Assembly (NCBI RefSeq): GCF_021404465.1
Contig: NZ_JABFTT010000013.1
Location: forward strand, 62,001 to 126,000
DNA length: 64,000 nt
Source of the DNA: Billgrantia zhangzhouensis
GTDB taxonomy: Bacteria; Pseudomonadota; Gammaproteobacteria; Pseudomonadales; Halomonadaceae
Direction of reading: 5' to 3'
The position numbers were made by a program, and so were the translations under genes. The notes under the pieces were generated by a model that ran no database searches, was not told the DNA's origin, and saw only the letters and a program-made list of their open reading frames with translations. The first letter of the stretch is position 1. Every line of letters starts with the position of its first letter. Of this stretch, positions 52,549 to 61,198 are shown in pieces.

Positions 52549-53886
52549 ATGACGCAGATGCATTGGCAGCAATTGCTCGACCCTTCGCGGCTACATGGAA
52601 AGCCCATCAGCGGGCGTGATGAAATCGGCCGCAGCCCGTTCCACAAGGATCATGATCGTATCGTCTTCTCCGGCTCGTTCCGGCGGCTGGGGCGCAAGAC
52701 CCAGGTCCATCCCTTGACCGACAACGACCATATCCACACGCGCCTGACCCACTCGCTGGAGGTGGGCTGCGTGGGGCGCAGCCTGGGCATGATCGTGGGC
52801 GAACTGCTGCGCGAGCGGTTGCCGCAATGGATCACACCCGCCGACCTCGGCGTGATCGTTCAGGCCGCGTGCCTGGGGCACGACATTGGCAACCCGCCCT
52901 TCGGCCATGCCGGCGAGTATGCCATCCGCGACTGGTTCAAGCGCGCCGAAGCGGAAGGCAGCGGCCTGCTCGAAGGCTTGACCGAGCATGAGCGGGCCGA
53001 CCTGCTGACCTACGAGGGTAATGCCCAGGGGTTTCGCATCGTCACCCAGATCGAATACAACCAGTTTCGCGGCGGCATGCGCCTGACCGCGGCGACCCTG
53101 GGCACCCTGCTGAAGTATCCCTGGACGGTGGAGCACGGCGGCAGCGCCGGCAAGTTCGGCTGCTACCAGTCGGAAAAGGCGCTGCTCGAGGACGTGACCC
53201 GCTGCCTGGGCCTGCTGCCGCGCGGGGAGGGACGTTGGTGCCGGCATCCTCTGGCGTGGCTGGTGGAGGCCGCCGACGACATCTGCTACGCGTTGCTGGA
53301 TCTCGAGGATGGCCTGGAGATGGGCATTCTGCGCTTTGACGAGGTCGCCGACGTGCTGCTGCAGATCGCCGGCGATGCGCCGCCGGACTATTCGCGCATG
53401 GCCCGCGACGGGGTCTCCCAGCGGCGACGTATCGCCGCACTACGCGGTGCCGCCATGGAGCGAGCCGTCAACGACGTGGGCGCCGTGTTCGTCGAGCACG
53501 AGACGGCGCTGCTCAATGGCACGCTCACCAGCGACCTGCTCGAGCTCTGCCATCCGGATCTGGGCTGGGGCGTGGCGGCAGCCAAGCAACTGGCCCGTGA
53601 GCGTATCTTCCAGAACGAACGCAAGGCCAAGCTCGAAATCGGCGCCTATACCACCCTGGGCATCCTGCTCGAGGCCTTCATCGGCGCCGCCCATGAGCTG
53701 CACTTCACCGGGCATTCGACGTTCAAGCATCAGCGTGTGCTGGCGCTGATCGGCGAGAACACGCCGCGCCCCTCCTGGTCGCTCTACGCCAGCTATCGGC
53801 GCATGCTCGACTTCATCGGCGGCATGACCGATCACTACGCCGTCGACCTGGCCCAGGAGATGGGCGGGCGCCTAAGGGGGGACTGA
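52549..53886 (+). CDS. dgt: dGTP triphosphohydrolase (dGTPase-like HD protein)
   Basis: 445 aa. It hydrolyses dNTPs to the nucleoside and triphosphate. The HD-domain metal residues are in [16 protein letters not shown] and [16 protein letters not shown]. The start [29 protein letters not shown] is characteristic of the family. Length fits the dGTPase subfamily that begins directly with this region. It is transcribed alone. Whether it prefers dGTP cannot be told from sequence. Confidence 0.93.
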   Translation: MTQMHWQQLLDPSRLHGKPISGRDEIGRSPFHKDHDRIVFSGSFRRLGRKTQVHPLTDNDHIHTRLTHSLEVGCVGRSLGMIVGELLRERLPQWITPADLGVIVQAACLGHDIGNPPFGHAGEYAIRDWFKRAEAEGSGLLEGLTEHERADLLTYEGNAQGFRIVTQIEYNQFRGGMRLTAATLGTLLKYPWTVEHGGSAGKFGCYQSEKALLEDVTRCLGLLPRGEGRWCRHPLAWLVEAADDICYALLDLEDGLEMGILRFDEVADVLLQIAGDAPPDYSRMARDGVSQRRRIAALRGAAMERAVNDVGAVFVEHETALLNGTLTSDLLELCHPDLGWGVAAAKQLARERIFQNERKAKLEIGAYTTLGILLEAFIGAAHELHFTGHSTFKHQRVLALIGENTPRPSWSLYASYRRMLDFIGGMTDHYAVDLAQEMGGRLRGD

Positions 53887-53925
53887 CGGGATGGGAGCTT
53901 CGATCGAAAGGCGACGACGGCAAGC

Positions 53926-54840
53926 TCAGATCGAGGGCTCGTAGAGCGTCGGGTTGCGGTCCAGTTCCGCGGCGCGCTCGACCAGGGCCTCGATGACTTT
54001 GTCGTGCAGGGCGTCGTCGAGTGTGCCCAGATGACGTGCTTGCAACTTGTCGGCAAGCGACTCGCCGCTGACGACCATCAGCCCATCGGGCGTTCCGGCA
54101 CAGGTGATGTCCCAGCCCGGCAGCGCGAGCACGCCCATCACCGGCACCGGCTGGCCGCAGTGTCGCTCGAGCCAGGCGGCGAGCCAGTGCGAGGCGCGCA
54201 GCGTCTTGATCAGCGGGCGATGCTCGCTCCAGCCGGGAAAGCGCAAGCGTTCGGGCTCGACGGTCACCACGTTGATCTCACGTCCGTCCGCAGTGAGCGG
54301 CCGGGTGCGGGCGCGTGTCTCAACCACGAACACGCCGTGCGGTGTGATGGCCACATGATCGATGATGTCGCTGTCGGTGGGAACGTCGTGGAACACGAAA
54401 TAGGGGTGGGCCTCGGGGCTGACCAGACGCTCCAGCTCCTGGCCTACGGCCAGCTCGCAGGCCAGCCCCAGCTTGATGCGCCGAATATGCTGGAAGTCGC
54501 GAATCAGCAGGAAACAATAGATCAGTACCAGAACCGTGCTCAACGCGCCATAGAGCGCCCATTCGATCCAGTTCTGGCGGCTGGCGAAGAGCATGCGGCC
54601 CATGCCGTAGACCAGCGGGGCCAGGGTGACGATGGGGCCCAGCGCGCCGTTGAGGAACAGCGTGGCAAAGGCACCGTCGAGACGGTTACGCAGGGCCTGG
54701 CCCGGTTCGCGCAGGGGGCGGGCATTGAACGGCGAGCGTACCCGGGCGTCATGTAGGTTACGCAAGGCAATGACGATGACGGCCATGGCCCCAAGCGGGA
54801 ACAGGAAAATGAGGGGCAGTAGGTATTCCAGCCAGGCCAT
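53926..54840 (-). CDS. Membrane-anchored NERD domain protein
   Basis: 304 aa from ATG at 54840; ATG 54846 is too close to its AAGGA. Two N-terminal hydrophobic stretches (about 5-25 and 60-120) are followed by a NERD domain: GQELERLV, FHDVPTDSDIIDHVAITPHGVFVVETRAR and INVVTVEPERLRFPG. NERD is a restriction-endonuclease-like fold. The usual E-x-K is E-T-R here, so nuclease activity is uncertain. The domain should face the cytoplasm. Function unknown. Confidence 0.8.
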   Translation of the reverse strand: MAWLEYLLPLIFLFPLGAMAVIVIALRNLHDARVRSPFNARPLREPGQALRNRLDGAFATLFLNGALGPIVTLAPLVYGMGRMLFASRQNWIEWALYGALSTVLVLIYCFLLIRDFQHIRRIKLGLACELAVGQELERLVSPEAHPYFVFHDVPTDSDIIDHVAITPHGVFVVETRARTRPLTADGREINVVTVEPERLRFPGWSEHRPLIKTLRASHWLAAWLERHCGQPVPVMGVLALPGWDITCAGTPDGLMVVSGESLADKLQARHLGTLDDALHDKVIEALVERAAELDRNPTLYEPSI

Positions 54841-54950
54841 GGGCATCGTCCTTGCCGGTGAGAGTCACAGAAGCATTACATTCTAGACAACCTGAGGCGC
54901 AAAGGGCCACGTCCGTGCCTGAGAATGCACCGCAGCATGATGGATAGACG

Positions 54951-55082
54951 ATGAACGATACACGACAGCCTGCCGTGACAGAAGCGGTCGAGTGTCTGCG
55001 GAATTTCATCGAGTGCATCCGCGCCTGGCCGTGCTCACCGGTGCCGGGGCCAGCACCGACAGCGGCATTTCCGACTATCCCG
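54951..55082 (+). pseudogene. Remnant of a Sir2 family NAD-dependent deacylase gene
   Basis: An ATG at 54951 opens a frame reading MNDTRQPAVTEAVECLRNFIE. After a one-base shift the next frame reads HPRLAVLTGAGASTDSGISDYP. The last is the sirtuin NAD-binding signature (GAGxSxxSGIPDYR). The match stops there and the convergent lipoprotein gene follows at once. The gene is thus frameshifted and missing roughly 90 percent of its length. Confidence 0.75.
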
Positions 55083-55088
55083 CTGGGT

Positions 55089-55487
55089 TTACGGGCGCGG
55101 GGCTAGCGGCAGGCTGACGGGGCTGGCGTCGGTACCCGATACGGCGACAGGCTCCGCGGTGACATGAGTCAAGCTGCCGCCTTGGCGCAGCTCGGCCGCC
55201 AACTGCGGTGAGCGGGCCGCCTCGAGAGTGCGACGATCGAAGCGCAGCACGACGGGCCAGGGGCCGCTGCCGCGCGGTGTGGCATGGGTTGCTGCCAGAG
55301 TGCCCTCGGCATCCCGCAGTTGCACCTGCAATTCGGCGTCCGCGGCAGGCTCCAGCCCCGCCGGGGGCTCGACCTGAGCGGTGAGTTCGGTGAAGTCGGG
55401 GGCGCTGGCACACCCGGCCAGCGCCAGGAGAGCCAGCATACTGATCGTGAAGCGCATCCTGCCTGTAGTGGACAGACGAAAAGCCAT
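55089..55487 (-). CDS. Small lipoprotein, YbaY-like
   Basis: 132 aa from ATG at 55487 with GGGAGGAG upstream. A lipobox LALAGCAS puts the lipidated cysteine near residue 26. The mature part, about 105 residues, reads like the YbaY/COG3126 single beta-domain: ELQVQLRDAEGTLAATHA and WPVVLRFDRRTL. These are outer-membrane or periplasmic lipoproteins of unclear role. The 3' end abuts the Sir2 remnant. Confidence 0.65.
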   Translation of the reverse strand: MAFRLSTTGRMRFTISMLALLALAGCASAPDFTELTAQVEPPAGLEPAADAELQVQLRDAEGTLAATHATPRGSGPWPVVLRFDRRTLEAARSPQLAAELRQGGSLTHVTAEPVAVSGTDASPVSLPLAPRP

Positions 55488-55515
55488 GTCTCCTCCCTTA
55501 TCCTGCGCCCGCGAG

Positions 55516-55893
55516 TCAACCGCCCGCGAGCTTGACGGTGTAGCCCTGGCGCTCGAGTTCGGCCTTGAGCGGTTCGCGATGATCTCCCTGGATTTCGATC
55601 ACCCCATCGTCACTGACCGAGCCTCCCGTGCCGCAGCGCTTCTTGAGCGACTTGGCCAGCGTCCTGAGTTCTGCCTTGGACAAGGGGAGGCCGCTGATCG
55701 TTGTCACTCCCTTGCCCTTGCGCCCGCTGGTTTCACGGCGTATGCGCACGATACCGTCGAGCGCTGCGATACGCTCCTGTTCGGCCAGTTCGGCGCAGCG
55801 GCAGTCGTCTTGTGGCTGGCGGCAACTCGGGCAGATGTCGCCATGTTCGGTGGAATAGACCAGGCCGCGCAGTTGGTCATGCAGTGAGGCCAT
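55516..55893 (-). CDS. yciH: SUI1-domain translation factor YciH
   Basis: 125 aa from ATG at 55893. The N-terminus has a short cysteine cluster (CPSCRQPQDDCRC) and then the SUI1/eIF1 fold: VRIRRETSGRKGKGVTTISGL, KKRCGTGGSVSDDGVIEIQGDHRE, LERQGYTVKLAGG. YciH is the bacterial homolog of eIF1 and can affect initiation-site fidelity. It stands just upstream of the lipoprotein gene on the same strand, gap 28 bp. Confidence 0.92.
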   Translation of the reverse strand: MASLHDQLRGLVYSTEHGDICPSCRQPQDDCRCAELAEQERIAALDGIVRIRRETSGRKGKGVTTISGLPLSKAELRTLAKSLKKRCGTGGSVSDDGVIEIQGDHREPLKAELERQGYTVKLAGG

Positions 55894-55998
55894 CGAAAAA
55901 GCTCCTGGCATCGCAGGCGAGGGTAGGGCCAAATGATAACGCATCAGGCCAACGGGCCGATATGGAGGGGCCAGGCCAGTTTTTCGGACAAGTCAGGG

Positions 55999-56697
55999 CT
56001 AGCGAGCGTGCGCAACCTGCCGACTGTCCATGGCCCTAGTGTGCGCCAGATTCTCGATCACCGTGGGCAGTTGGTACATGCTGCTGATCATGATCGCCCC
56101 TTCGGGTGTCTCTTCGGCGTCGGGGTAGCGGTTCAGGTGCACCACCGTCATGCCGGCATCCAGAGCGGCCTTGACGCCTACCAGGGCATCGTCGATGGCG
56201 ATGCAGTCTTCGGCGTCGAAGCCCATCATGCTGGCGGCATGCAGGTAGAGGCGTGGGTCGGGCTTCCAGTAGTTGGCGGTGTAACCGCTATAGAGGTGCG
56301 TGCCAAAGAAGTCGGCGAAACCGATGGCCTTGAGAGAGGTGCGAATCTTGTTCTCGGGACCGTTGGATACCACGCCGCATGGGTAGTCGACCAGCGCCAG
56401 GAGCGCCTCGCGCGCCCCCGTTATCGCCAAGAGCTCGGTTTCGAGTCGACGATTCAGATTGCTGCGCATCTCGATTTCGGTTTCAGCCAGATGCAGTGGA
56501 TCGACGCTGCCGTAGCGCTCCTCGAGCGTTGCCACGATGCTGCGGAAGCGACTGCCGCGGAATTCACCGACATAATCGCTGGCCTGGAAGGGAAGCCCCA
56601 GCCGGGTCAGGCTGACTGCCATTTCGGCGGCCAGCAGAGGCTCGCTGTCGACCAGCGTGCCATCACAATCGAAAAGCAGGCATAAGGGGCGGATCAT
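55999..56697 (-). CDS. HAD-IA phosphatase, copy 1
   Basis: 232 aa. HAD motif I is FDCDGTLVDSE with nucleophile Asp10 and acid Asp12. Motif II is VVSNGPENKI, the motif III lysine is in YWKPDPRLY, and motif IV is CIAIDDALVGVKAA. The order resembles YieH/phosphogluconate-type phosphatases. The substrate is unknown. A similar gene of the same length lies at 60462-61160; they share LCLLFDxDGTLVDSE and the EFRGxRF cap motif, so they are paralogs. Confidence 0.88.
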   Translation of the reverse strand: MIRPLCLLFDCDGTLVDSEPLLAAEMAVSLTRLGLPFQASDYVGEFRGSRFRSIVATLEERYGSVDPLHLAETEIEMRSNLNRRLETELLAITGAREALLALVDYPCGVVSNGPENKIRTSLKAIGFADFFGTHLYSGYTANYWKPDPRLYLHAASMMGFDAEDCIAIDDALVGVKAALDAGMTVVHLNRYPDAEETPEGAIMISSMYQLPTVIENLAHTRAMDSRQVAHAR

Positions 56698-57169
56698 ACC
56701 TAGATTCCTTCGCAGTCCAGGACTGTCGAGTAGTACTTACCTCTTGTATCGGCATGCGGGCCGTGAAGTTTAGGCCCGCATGGTTTTGCGAACGCTGTTT
56801 CCTAAGTATTGCGCGTAAGCGCGAGGTGTTCAAGTCACAGGTAACATTGCGTTGTCTACTGCAACGTGAGCACAAGCCTTTCCTGGTTAGCCGGTGAGTC
56901 TGCCTAGAACCGTCCCATGTGCCAGATGTCACCACGCCAGGCATGGCCATTGGTTCTTCTTCTGGCAGGTTGATATATAAAATAAGTAACTGTTTTTATG
57001 TGATTTTTAAGTAAGGCTTGGTCATGTTGGCCCGGCGCCTGCACCTCTCAGGAGGAGTAAGAGATGTCGGTGAGCAGGTAGCGCCAACCTTTCCGCTAGC
57101 TCACCGCATGATGAGCGAAGCCTCGGCTTCACAAGGAAACTCACGTTCAACACCTTTGGAGGTGCGAAC
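56698..57169 (+). promoter_or_regulatory. Upstream region of acidic protein 1, with a possible sigma-54 promoter
   Basis: 472 bp without a gene. It becomes A+T rich around 56970-57015. A -24/-12-like element TTGGCCCGGCGCCTGCA occurs at 57027-57043 with GG-N10-GC spacing but two departures from consensus. Downstream, a strong AGGAGGAG leads to a five-codon frame at 57064. The real gene is preceded by GGAGGTG. Confidence 0.4.
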
Positions 57170-57517
57170 ATGATGTCCAAGGAATTTCTCAAGAAACTCG
57201 GCGTTGTCGGTATTACTTTCGGCCTGGCTGCTAGCCCACTGGCATTTGCCGATTTCCATGACGAAGAGGATGAGCAGGGTGCCGTGCCTCAGGAGACTGT
57301 CCCAGGTGAGGACGCTGGTGCAGGCGCTGGCGCTGGAGCCGACACCGGTATCGACGCTGGCGCTGAAACGGGCGATAGCGGCTTAGGCACTGATGCTGAT
57401 GCCGATGTGGGTGCTGGTGCTGAAGGCGACACCGGCTTCGATGCCGACGATGAGTGGGAAGAAGAGAACGAAGAGGAAGAGTGGGAAGAGGATCAGGATG
57501 ACGACCAGGATTGGTAA
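57170..57517 (+). CDS. Extremely acidic secreted protein 1
   Basis: 115 aa (or 114 from ATG 57173). A signal peptide (MMSKEFLKKLGVVGITFGLA, cut near residue 28 after FA) precedes a mature part of about 87 residues. That part has dozens of Asp and Glu, one His, and no Lys or Arg. It is Gly/Ala/Asp-rich in the middle (EDAGAGAGAGADTG) and ends in a Trp-containing acidic repeat (DEWEEENEEEEWEE) and DQDW. I recognise no family. A paralog lies 370 bp downstream. It may bind cations or stabilise the envelope; function unknown. Confidence 0.75.
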   Translation: MMSKEFLKKLGVVGITFGLAASPLAFADFHDEEDEQGAVPQETVPGEDAGAGAGAGADTGIDAGAETGDSGLGTDADADVGAGAEGDTGFDADDEWEEENEEEEWEEDQDDDQDW

Positions 57518-57597
57518 ATTCTGACGCCCAAGGATGGGCAGTCGTTGTCAGGGAAGATGGCGACGTGACCTGAGGTTGATAGGATCAACCGCCTCGA

Positions 57598-57632
57598 CCC
57601 GCCCCCGGCCTTGCCGGGGGCGGGTTTCGTTG
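57598..57632 (+). terminator. Terminator of acidic protein 1
   Basis: Stem CCCGCCCCCGGC with GCCGGGGGCGGG around CTT, followed by TTTCGTT. Confidence 0.85.
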
Positions 57633-57887
57633 ATAGGCAGTGCTGCCCAGGCTCAGACGAGTGGCACGGTCATATTGTGCTCATGTGACATTTTTCACCA
57701 CTTTCCAGGCGCTTCCCAAGAGTGATTTTTCAAAGCCGTATGAATACAAGTTGCTGTTTTATATATGATTTAATGAAAATTTGCGCTGGGTTGGCCTGCA
57801 TTTCGCTCTACCAATCATGTCGGAATCTGACCTGCGATTTCGGTAAATACATCCAGCAAGAAGTGCACACTTCATTGGAGGTACGAC
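57633..57887 (+). promoter_or_regulatory. Promoter region of acidic protein 2, with a possible sigma-54 element
   Basis: A gene-free stretch. TGTTTTATATATGATTT near 57756 recalls TGTTTTTATGTGATTTT upstream of the paralog. TTGGCCTGCATTTCGCT at 57791-57807 has GG-N10-GC spacing but three departures from the -24/-12 consensus. GGAGGT precedes the start codon. Confidence 0.35.
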
Positions 57888-58214
57888 ATGATGTCCAAGG
57901 AATTCCTCAAGAAGCTCGGTGTCGTCGGCATCACTTTTGGTCTGACCGCCAGCCCGTTGGCCCTGGCCGATTTCACTGCCGAGGAAGAGGATCAAGACGT
58001 CTATCCGGAAGAAACGTCTCCGGACGCTAACGGCAATGCTCAAGGCGGCGCCGACTTTGACACCATCGAGTACGAGAACGAAGAGGAAGAGTGGGAAACC
58101 GACGAGTGGGAAGAGGAGAACGAAGAGGAAGAGTGGGAAACCACTGACGAGTGGGAAGAAGAGAATGAAGAGGAAGAGTGGGAAGAGGAAGGTGACGCCG
58201 ATCAGGATTGGTAA
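57888..58214 (+). CDS. Extremely acidic secreted protein 2
   Basis: 108 aa (107 from ATG 57891). The signal peptide differs from that of acidic protein 1 at only two positions up to ADF. The mature part, about 80 residues, has no Lys, Arg or His and no Cys. Its C-terminal half is a tandem repeat of the unit DEWEEENEEEEWE, two full copies plus a partial one, and it ends DADQDW like its paralog. The pair likely arose by tandem duplication followed by repeat expansion. Function unknown. Confidence 0.75.
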   Translation: MMSKEFLKKLGVVGITFGLTASPLALADFTAEEEDQDVYPEETSPDANGNAQGGADFDTIEYENEEEEWETDEWEEENEEEEWETTDEWEEENEEEEWEEEGDADQDW

Positions 58215-58241
58215 TGGCCAAGGCCTTCTAGCCTTCCGCTC

Positions 58242-58277
58242 GATCGCCCCCGGCTGGCCGGGGGCGATCTTTTTTCC
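58242..58277 (+). terminator. Terminator of acidic protein 2
   Basis: Stem GATCGCCCCCGGC with GCCGGGGGCGATC and a short TG loop, followed by a run of T up to the convergent transporter stop. Confidence 0.9.
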
Positions 58278-58279
58278 TT

Positions 58280-59668
58280 TCACAGCCAGCCGAGCCATTC
58301 CCACCAGAGATAGTTCAGCGGCCACAGCAGCAGTACGCTGAGCAAGGCTGTGGCCAGACAGAGCCTGGTCGTCTCGCGTAGCGAGATCCGCGCAGCCAGA
58401 ATCCCGACGATCAACGGTGGCGCCTGGTAGGGCAGCAGCACGGTGGAAAAACCGACCACCTGGGTCATGTAGACCGCTTCTGGGGTCCAGCCGGTGATGT
58501 TGGCAAGCCCGGGTGCCATGGGTGTGAGGATGGCAGGGATGCCGGGCAGCGTGACCAACGTGCCGAGCAGCATGGCGAGCCCGGAAAGCATGCCGAAGGC
58601 TGCGGCGTCCGTGGCCTCGTGCAGTGGTAGCACACTGAGCAGGCTACCTGCCACGCGCTCGCCCAGGCCGCTGTGAAAGGCCAGGGCACCGAGGCTGACG
58701 ATACCGGCCACATAGAGAAACGAATCGAAGCTGATGGACTGCAATGGGTTCTGGCCCATCAAGCGACTGCCCGGAAACAGACACACCAGCGCCACCAGCA
58801 TGCCGATCCAGGCCGGCGATATGCCGTGCCAGGCGTCGCTCATCCATAGCAGGACCGCCACCGACAGCAGGCCAGCCAGGCCGAGCTCGGGGCGGGAGAG
58901 CCGGGAAGGTGCGTCCAGAGTGGTGGTTGTCTGACGCGGTGAATGTGCCGGATAGAGCCACAACATGACGGCGATGAGCAGCAGAGTCTTGAGCAACCCC
59001 AGCACGGGAAAGTGCAGCAGCAGGTAATCGCTATAATTGGGTGGCGTGCCCAGCACTGCTTCGGCAGCCCCCATCAGCACGTTATTGGGCACGTTGGCCG
59101 GCAGAATGGCATAGGTGGGCAGGAAGGTACCCATCATGCCGCCGAGAATCAGCCCGGTACGCCCTCGCTCGCCGGGCTCGTAGCCTAGATGGTCGGCCAG
59201 GGTCGTGAGGATCGGTACCATCAGCAGGATACGCCCCATGCCGGAGGGCATGAAGAAGGCCATCGCCAGGCCCAGCAGGATCACCCCGATCAACGCGCGG
59301 CGGTAGGAACCTTCCAGCCACGGGCCGACACCCTGGGCCAGGCTGGTGCCGAGCCCGGTGTACTGTATCGCCGCTCCGATGATCAGACCCGAGAAGACCA
59401 GCCAGGTTGCTGCCGAGCCGAAGCCGGCGAAGACGATATCGGCCGGTGCCACACCCGCCACCGTGCACAGCGTGAAGAACACCAGCGCCGTGAGCCATTG
59501 CGGTAGCCAGCCGGTGGCCCACAGGCCGATGCACAAGCCGATGACGGCCCCTGCCCGAGCCAGCAGCGATGCGCCTGGCGTCAGCAGCAGAAACAGCGTG
59601 ACCGCGATGGTGGCGGCAAGGGAGATCCACTGACGAGGCGTGGGCAGCGACTTGGCGGCGGCAGGCAT
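58280..59668 (-). CDS. SLC13/DASS family anion permease
   Basis: 462 aa with about eleven or twelve hydrophobic segments. The family's first half includes GFGSAATWLVFSGLIIGAAIQYTGLG, PSGMGRILLMVPIL and GGMMGTFLPTYAILPANVPNN. The second half has the inverted repeat equivalent ILTPMAPGLANITGW. Members carry di- or tricarboxylates or sulfate, mostly with sodium. The substrate is not predictable here. Its 3' end meets the acidic protein 2 terminator. Confidence 0.85.
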   Translation of the reverse strand: MPAAAKSLPTPRQWISLAATIAVTLFLLLTPGASLLARAGAVIGLCIGLWATGWLPQWLTALVFFTLCTVAGVAPADIVFAGFGSAATWLVFSGLIIGAAIQYTGLGTSLAQGVGPWLEGSYRRALIGVILLGLAMAFFMPSGMGRILLMVPILTTLADHLGYEPGERGRTGLILGGMMGTFLPTYAILPANVPNNVLMGAAEAVLGTPPNYSDYLLLHFPVLGLLKTLLLIAVMLWLYPAHSPRQTTTTLDAPSRLSRPELGLAGLLSVAVLLWMSDAWHGISPAWIGMLVALVCLFPGSRLMGQNPLQSISFDSFLYVAGIVSLGALAFHSGLGERVAGSLLSVLPLHEATDAAAFGMLSGLAMLLGTLVTLPGIPAILTPMAPGLANITGWTPEAVYMTQVVGFSTVLLPYQAPPLIVGILAARISLRETTRLCLATALLSVLLLWPLNYLWWEWLGWL

Positions 59669-59763
59669 GCAAACTCCGGGCGTAAGCGGAATCGCAGAGT
59701 TTAGCAGGCGAAGTAATGGTGGTCAGCCGCCCGGACGCCCGCCGTGGCCCTTGCCCGGATGGC

Positions 59764-60333
59764 TCATAACTCCGCCGGCTCGGCCTGTTCCGCCGGGGCG
59801 TCCTCGTTAATTTCTCCTTCGGGCGAGATTAGGTACCAGGGGCCGCCCATGTGATCGAGACCCTGGCCCAGGGCGTCACCAGGATAGACGTCGCGAGCAA
59901 AGAAGTAGAGCGGCCAGCCGTCGTAGGTGACCTGCAGGGTGCCGTCCTCTCGCTCGATCATGCCCAGGCGGTCGCCATCGACCTGCTCACCGGCGGCCGG
60001 TGCTTCCTCGGTGGTATAAGGCGGCCAGGCGATGGCGCAGCTTTCGTCGCAGGTGCTGTGGTCACTACCCTGCTCGTCCTGCATGAATACGTAGAGGCTC
60101 TTGCCATCCTGGTTGGTCAGGTAGCGGCCGAAGGCCTTCTCCCGGGTCTCGACGCGAGCCTGATCGGTGGGTTCGTTGGTAGGTTCCAGCTGTTGCTCTG
60201 ACTCCTCGGGACTCATGCCTTCCACTTGGGTGGCGTAGTCGCTCTCGGTCTCGGCGGTTTCCGGCGCGGCGAGTGCCGATGCGACGGCGAAGGCCGCTAC
60301 CAGCAGGCTGCACGCGAGCGCGCTTGGCTTCAT
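59764..60333 (-). CDS. Secreted protein with COG4315-type repeats
   Basis: 189 aa from ATG at 60333; a signal peptide ends near ALAA (residue 23). An acidic linker is followed by two copies of the lipoprotein-associated repeat domain: one around YLTNQDGKSLYVFMQDEQGSDHSTCDESCAIAWPP, one around VTYDGWPLYFFARDVYPGDALGQG. Two cysteines in STCDESC are usual for the repeat. It is periplasmic or secreted, function unknown. Confidence 0.8.
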   Translation of the reverse strand: MKPSALACSLLVAAFAVASALAAPETAETESDYATQVEGMSPEESEQQLEPTNEPTDQARVETREKAFGRYLTNQDGKSLYVFMQDEQGSDHSTCDESCAIAWPPYTTEEAPAAGEQVDGDRLGMIEREDGTLQVTYDGWPLYFFARDVYPGDALGQGLDHMGGPWYLISPEGEINEDAPAEQAEPAEL

Positions 60334-60461
60334 TTCGACCTCTCCTTGGCAAGGTGCTTTTTCACTGTAGGTAGCGTCTCGGCAAGGATGCAAGTCAGCG
60401 GTGGCGGGACGAACGCCGGGAGTTGGCGCTGCTACGACGTTTGGATCTCTTTATGTTTAGG

Positions 60462-61160
60462 TCACTTAATGCTGCGCTGCGGCGTGAAAGGCGCAGTCTG
60501 GGTCTGTCGTGACAGGCGCTCAATGGCGGCCGGCAGCTCGCTGGCGTGGTGAATGGCTATGGCTCCGGCAGGCGTCGCCTCTTGATCGGGGAAGCGGTTG
60601 AGATGGATCACCTGCATGCCGGCCGCCATGCCGGCCGCTACGCCCACGGCGGCGTCGTCGATTACCACGCAGCGCTCCGGTGGGTGGCCCATGGCTTCGG
60701 CCGCCATGAGGTAAAGCGCAGGGTCCGGCTTCCAGACGCCCAGGCTGTAGGCACTGAACAGATGACTGAAGTGATGGCTGAAACCCACGCACTCCATGGC
60801 GCAGCGGATCTTGCGCTCCGGGCCGTTGGAAACCACCGCGCGAGGATGGCTGCGCAGTGCCGCCAGGGCGTCGGCCATGCCGGCGATCGGCATCAGTTGC
60901 TTGCGCATGCGTGCTTCCATCAGCGCACGCATCTCGTCCTCCATGGCCTGGCGCTGTGTGTCGCCCAGCGCACGATGGCGATGCTCCAGCTCGAGCACAA
61001 TGGTCAGGAAGCGAACGCCACGGAACTCCTCCATGTACTGCGCGGCCGCGAAGGGCAGGCCATGGCGGGGCAGGACCTCGGCCATGACCTCGGCGAGCAG
61101 GATCTCGCTGTCGACCAGGGTGCCGTCGGAGTCGAAGAGCAGGCAGAGCGGTGATGGCAT
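60462..61160 (-). CDS. HAD-IA phosphatase, copy 2
   Basis: 232 aa. Motif I FDSDGTLVDSE (Asp10, Asp12), cap motif EEFRGVRF, motif II VVSNGPERKI, motif III VWKPDPALY and motif IV CVVIDDAAVGVAAG are complete. Paralog of the gene at 55999-56697, with the same length and matching motif spacing. It lies 38 bp downstream of the GhrB-like reductase gene on the same strand, so it may belong to that sugar-acid operon and act on a phosphorylated sugar or acid. Confidence 0.88.
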   Translation of the reverse strand: MPSPLCLLFDSDGTLVDSEILLAEVMAEVLPRHGLPFAAAQYMEEFRGVRFLTIVLELEHRHRALGDTQRQAMEDEMRALMEARMRKQLMPIAGMADALAALRSHPRAVVSNGPERKIRCAMECVGFSHHFSHLFSAYSLGVWKPDPALYLMAAEAMGHPPERCVVIDDAAVGVAAGMAAGMQVIHLNRFPDQEATPAGAIAIHHASELPAAIERLSRQTQTAPFTPQRSIK

Positions 61161-61198
61161 GTAGGTTCCTCGCGGTGAGAGTGAGATGTCGATAATGC

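Noticed and set aside
54880..54891. ATTCTAGACAA as a third PhnF operator
   Set aside because: It matches only one arm of the palindrome and lies next to unrelated genes, so it is likely chance.
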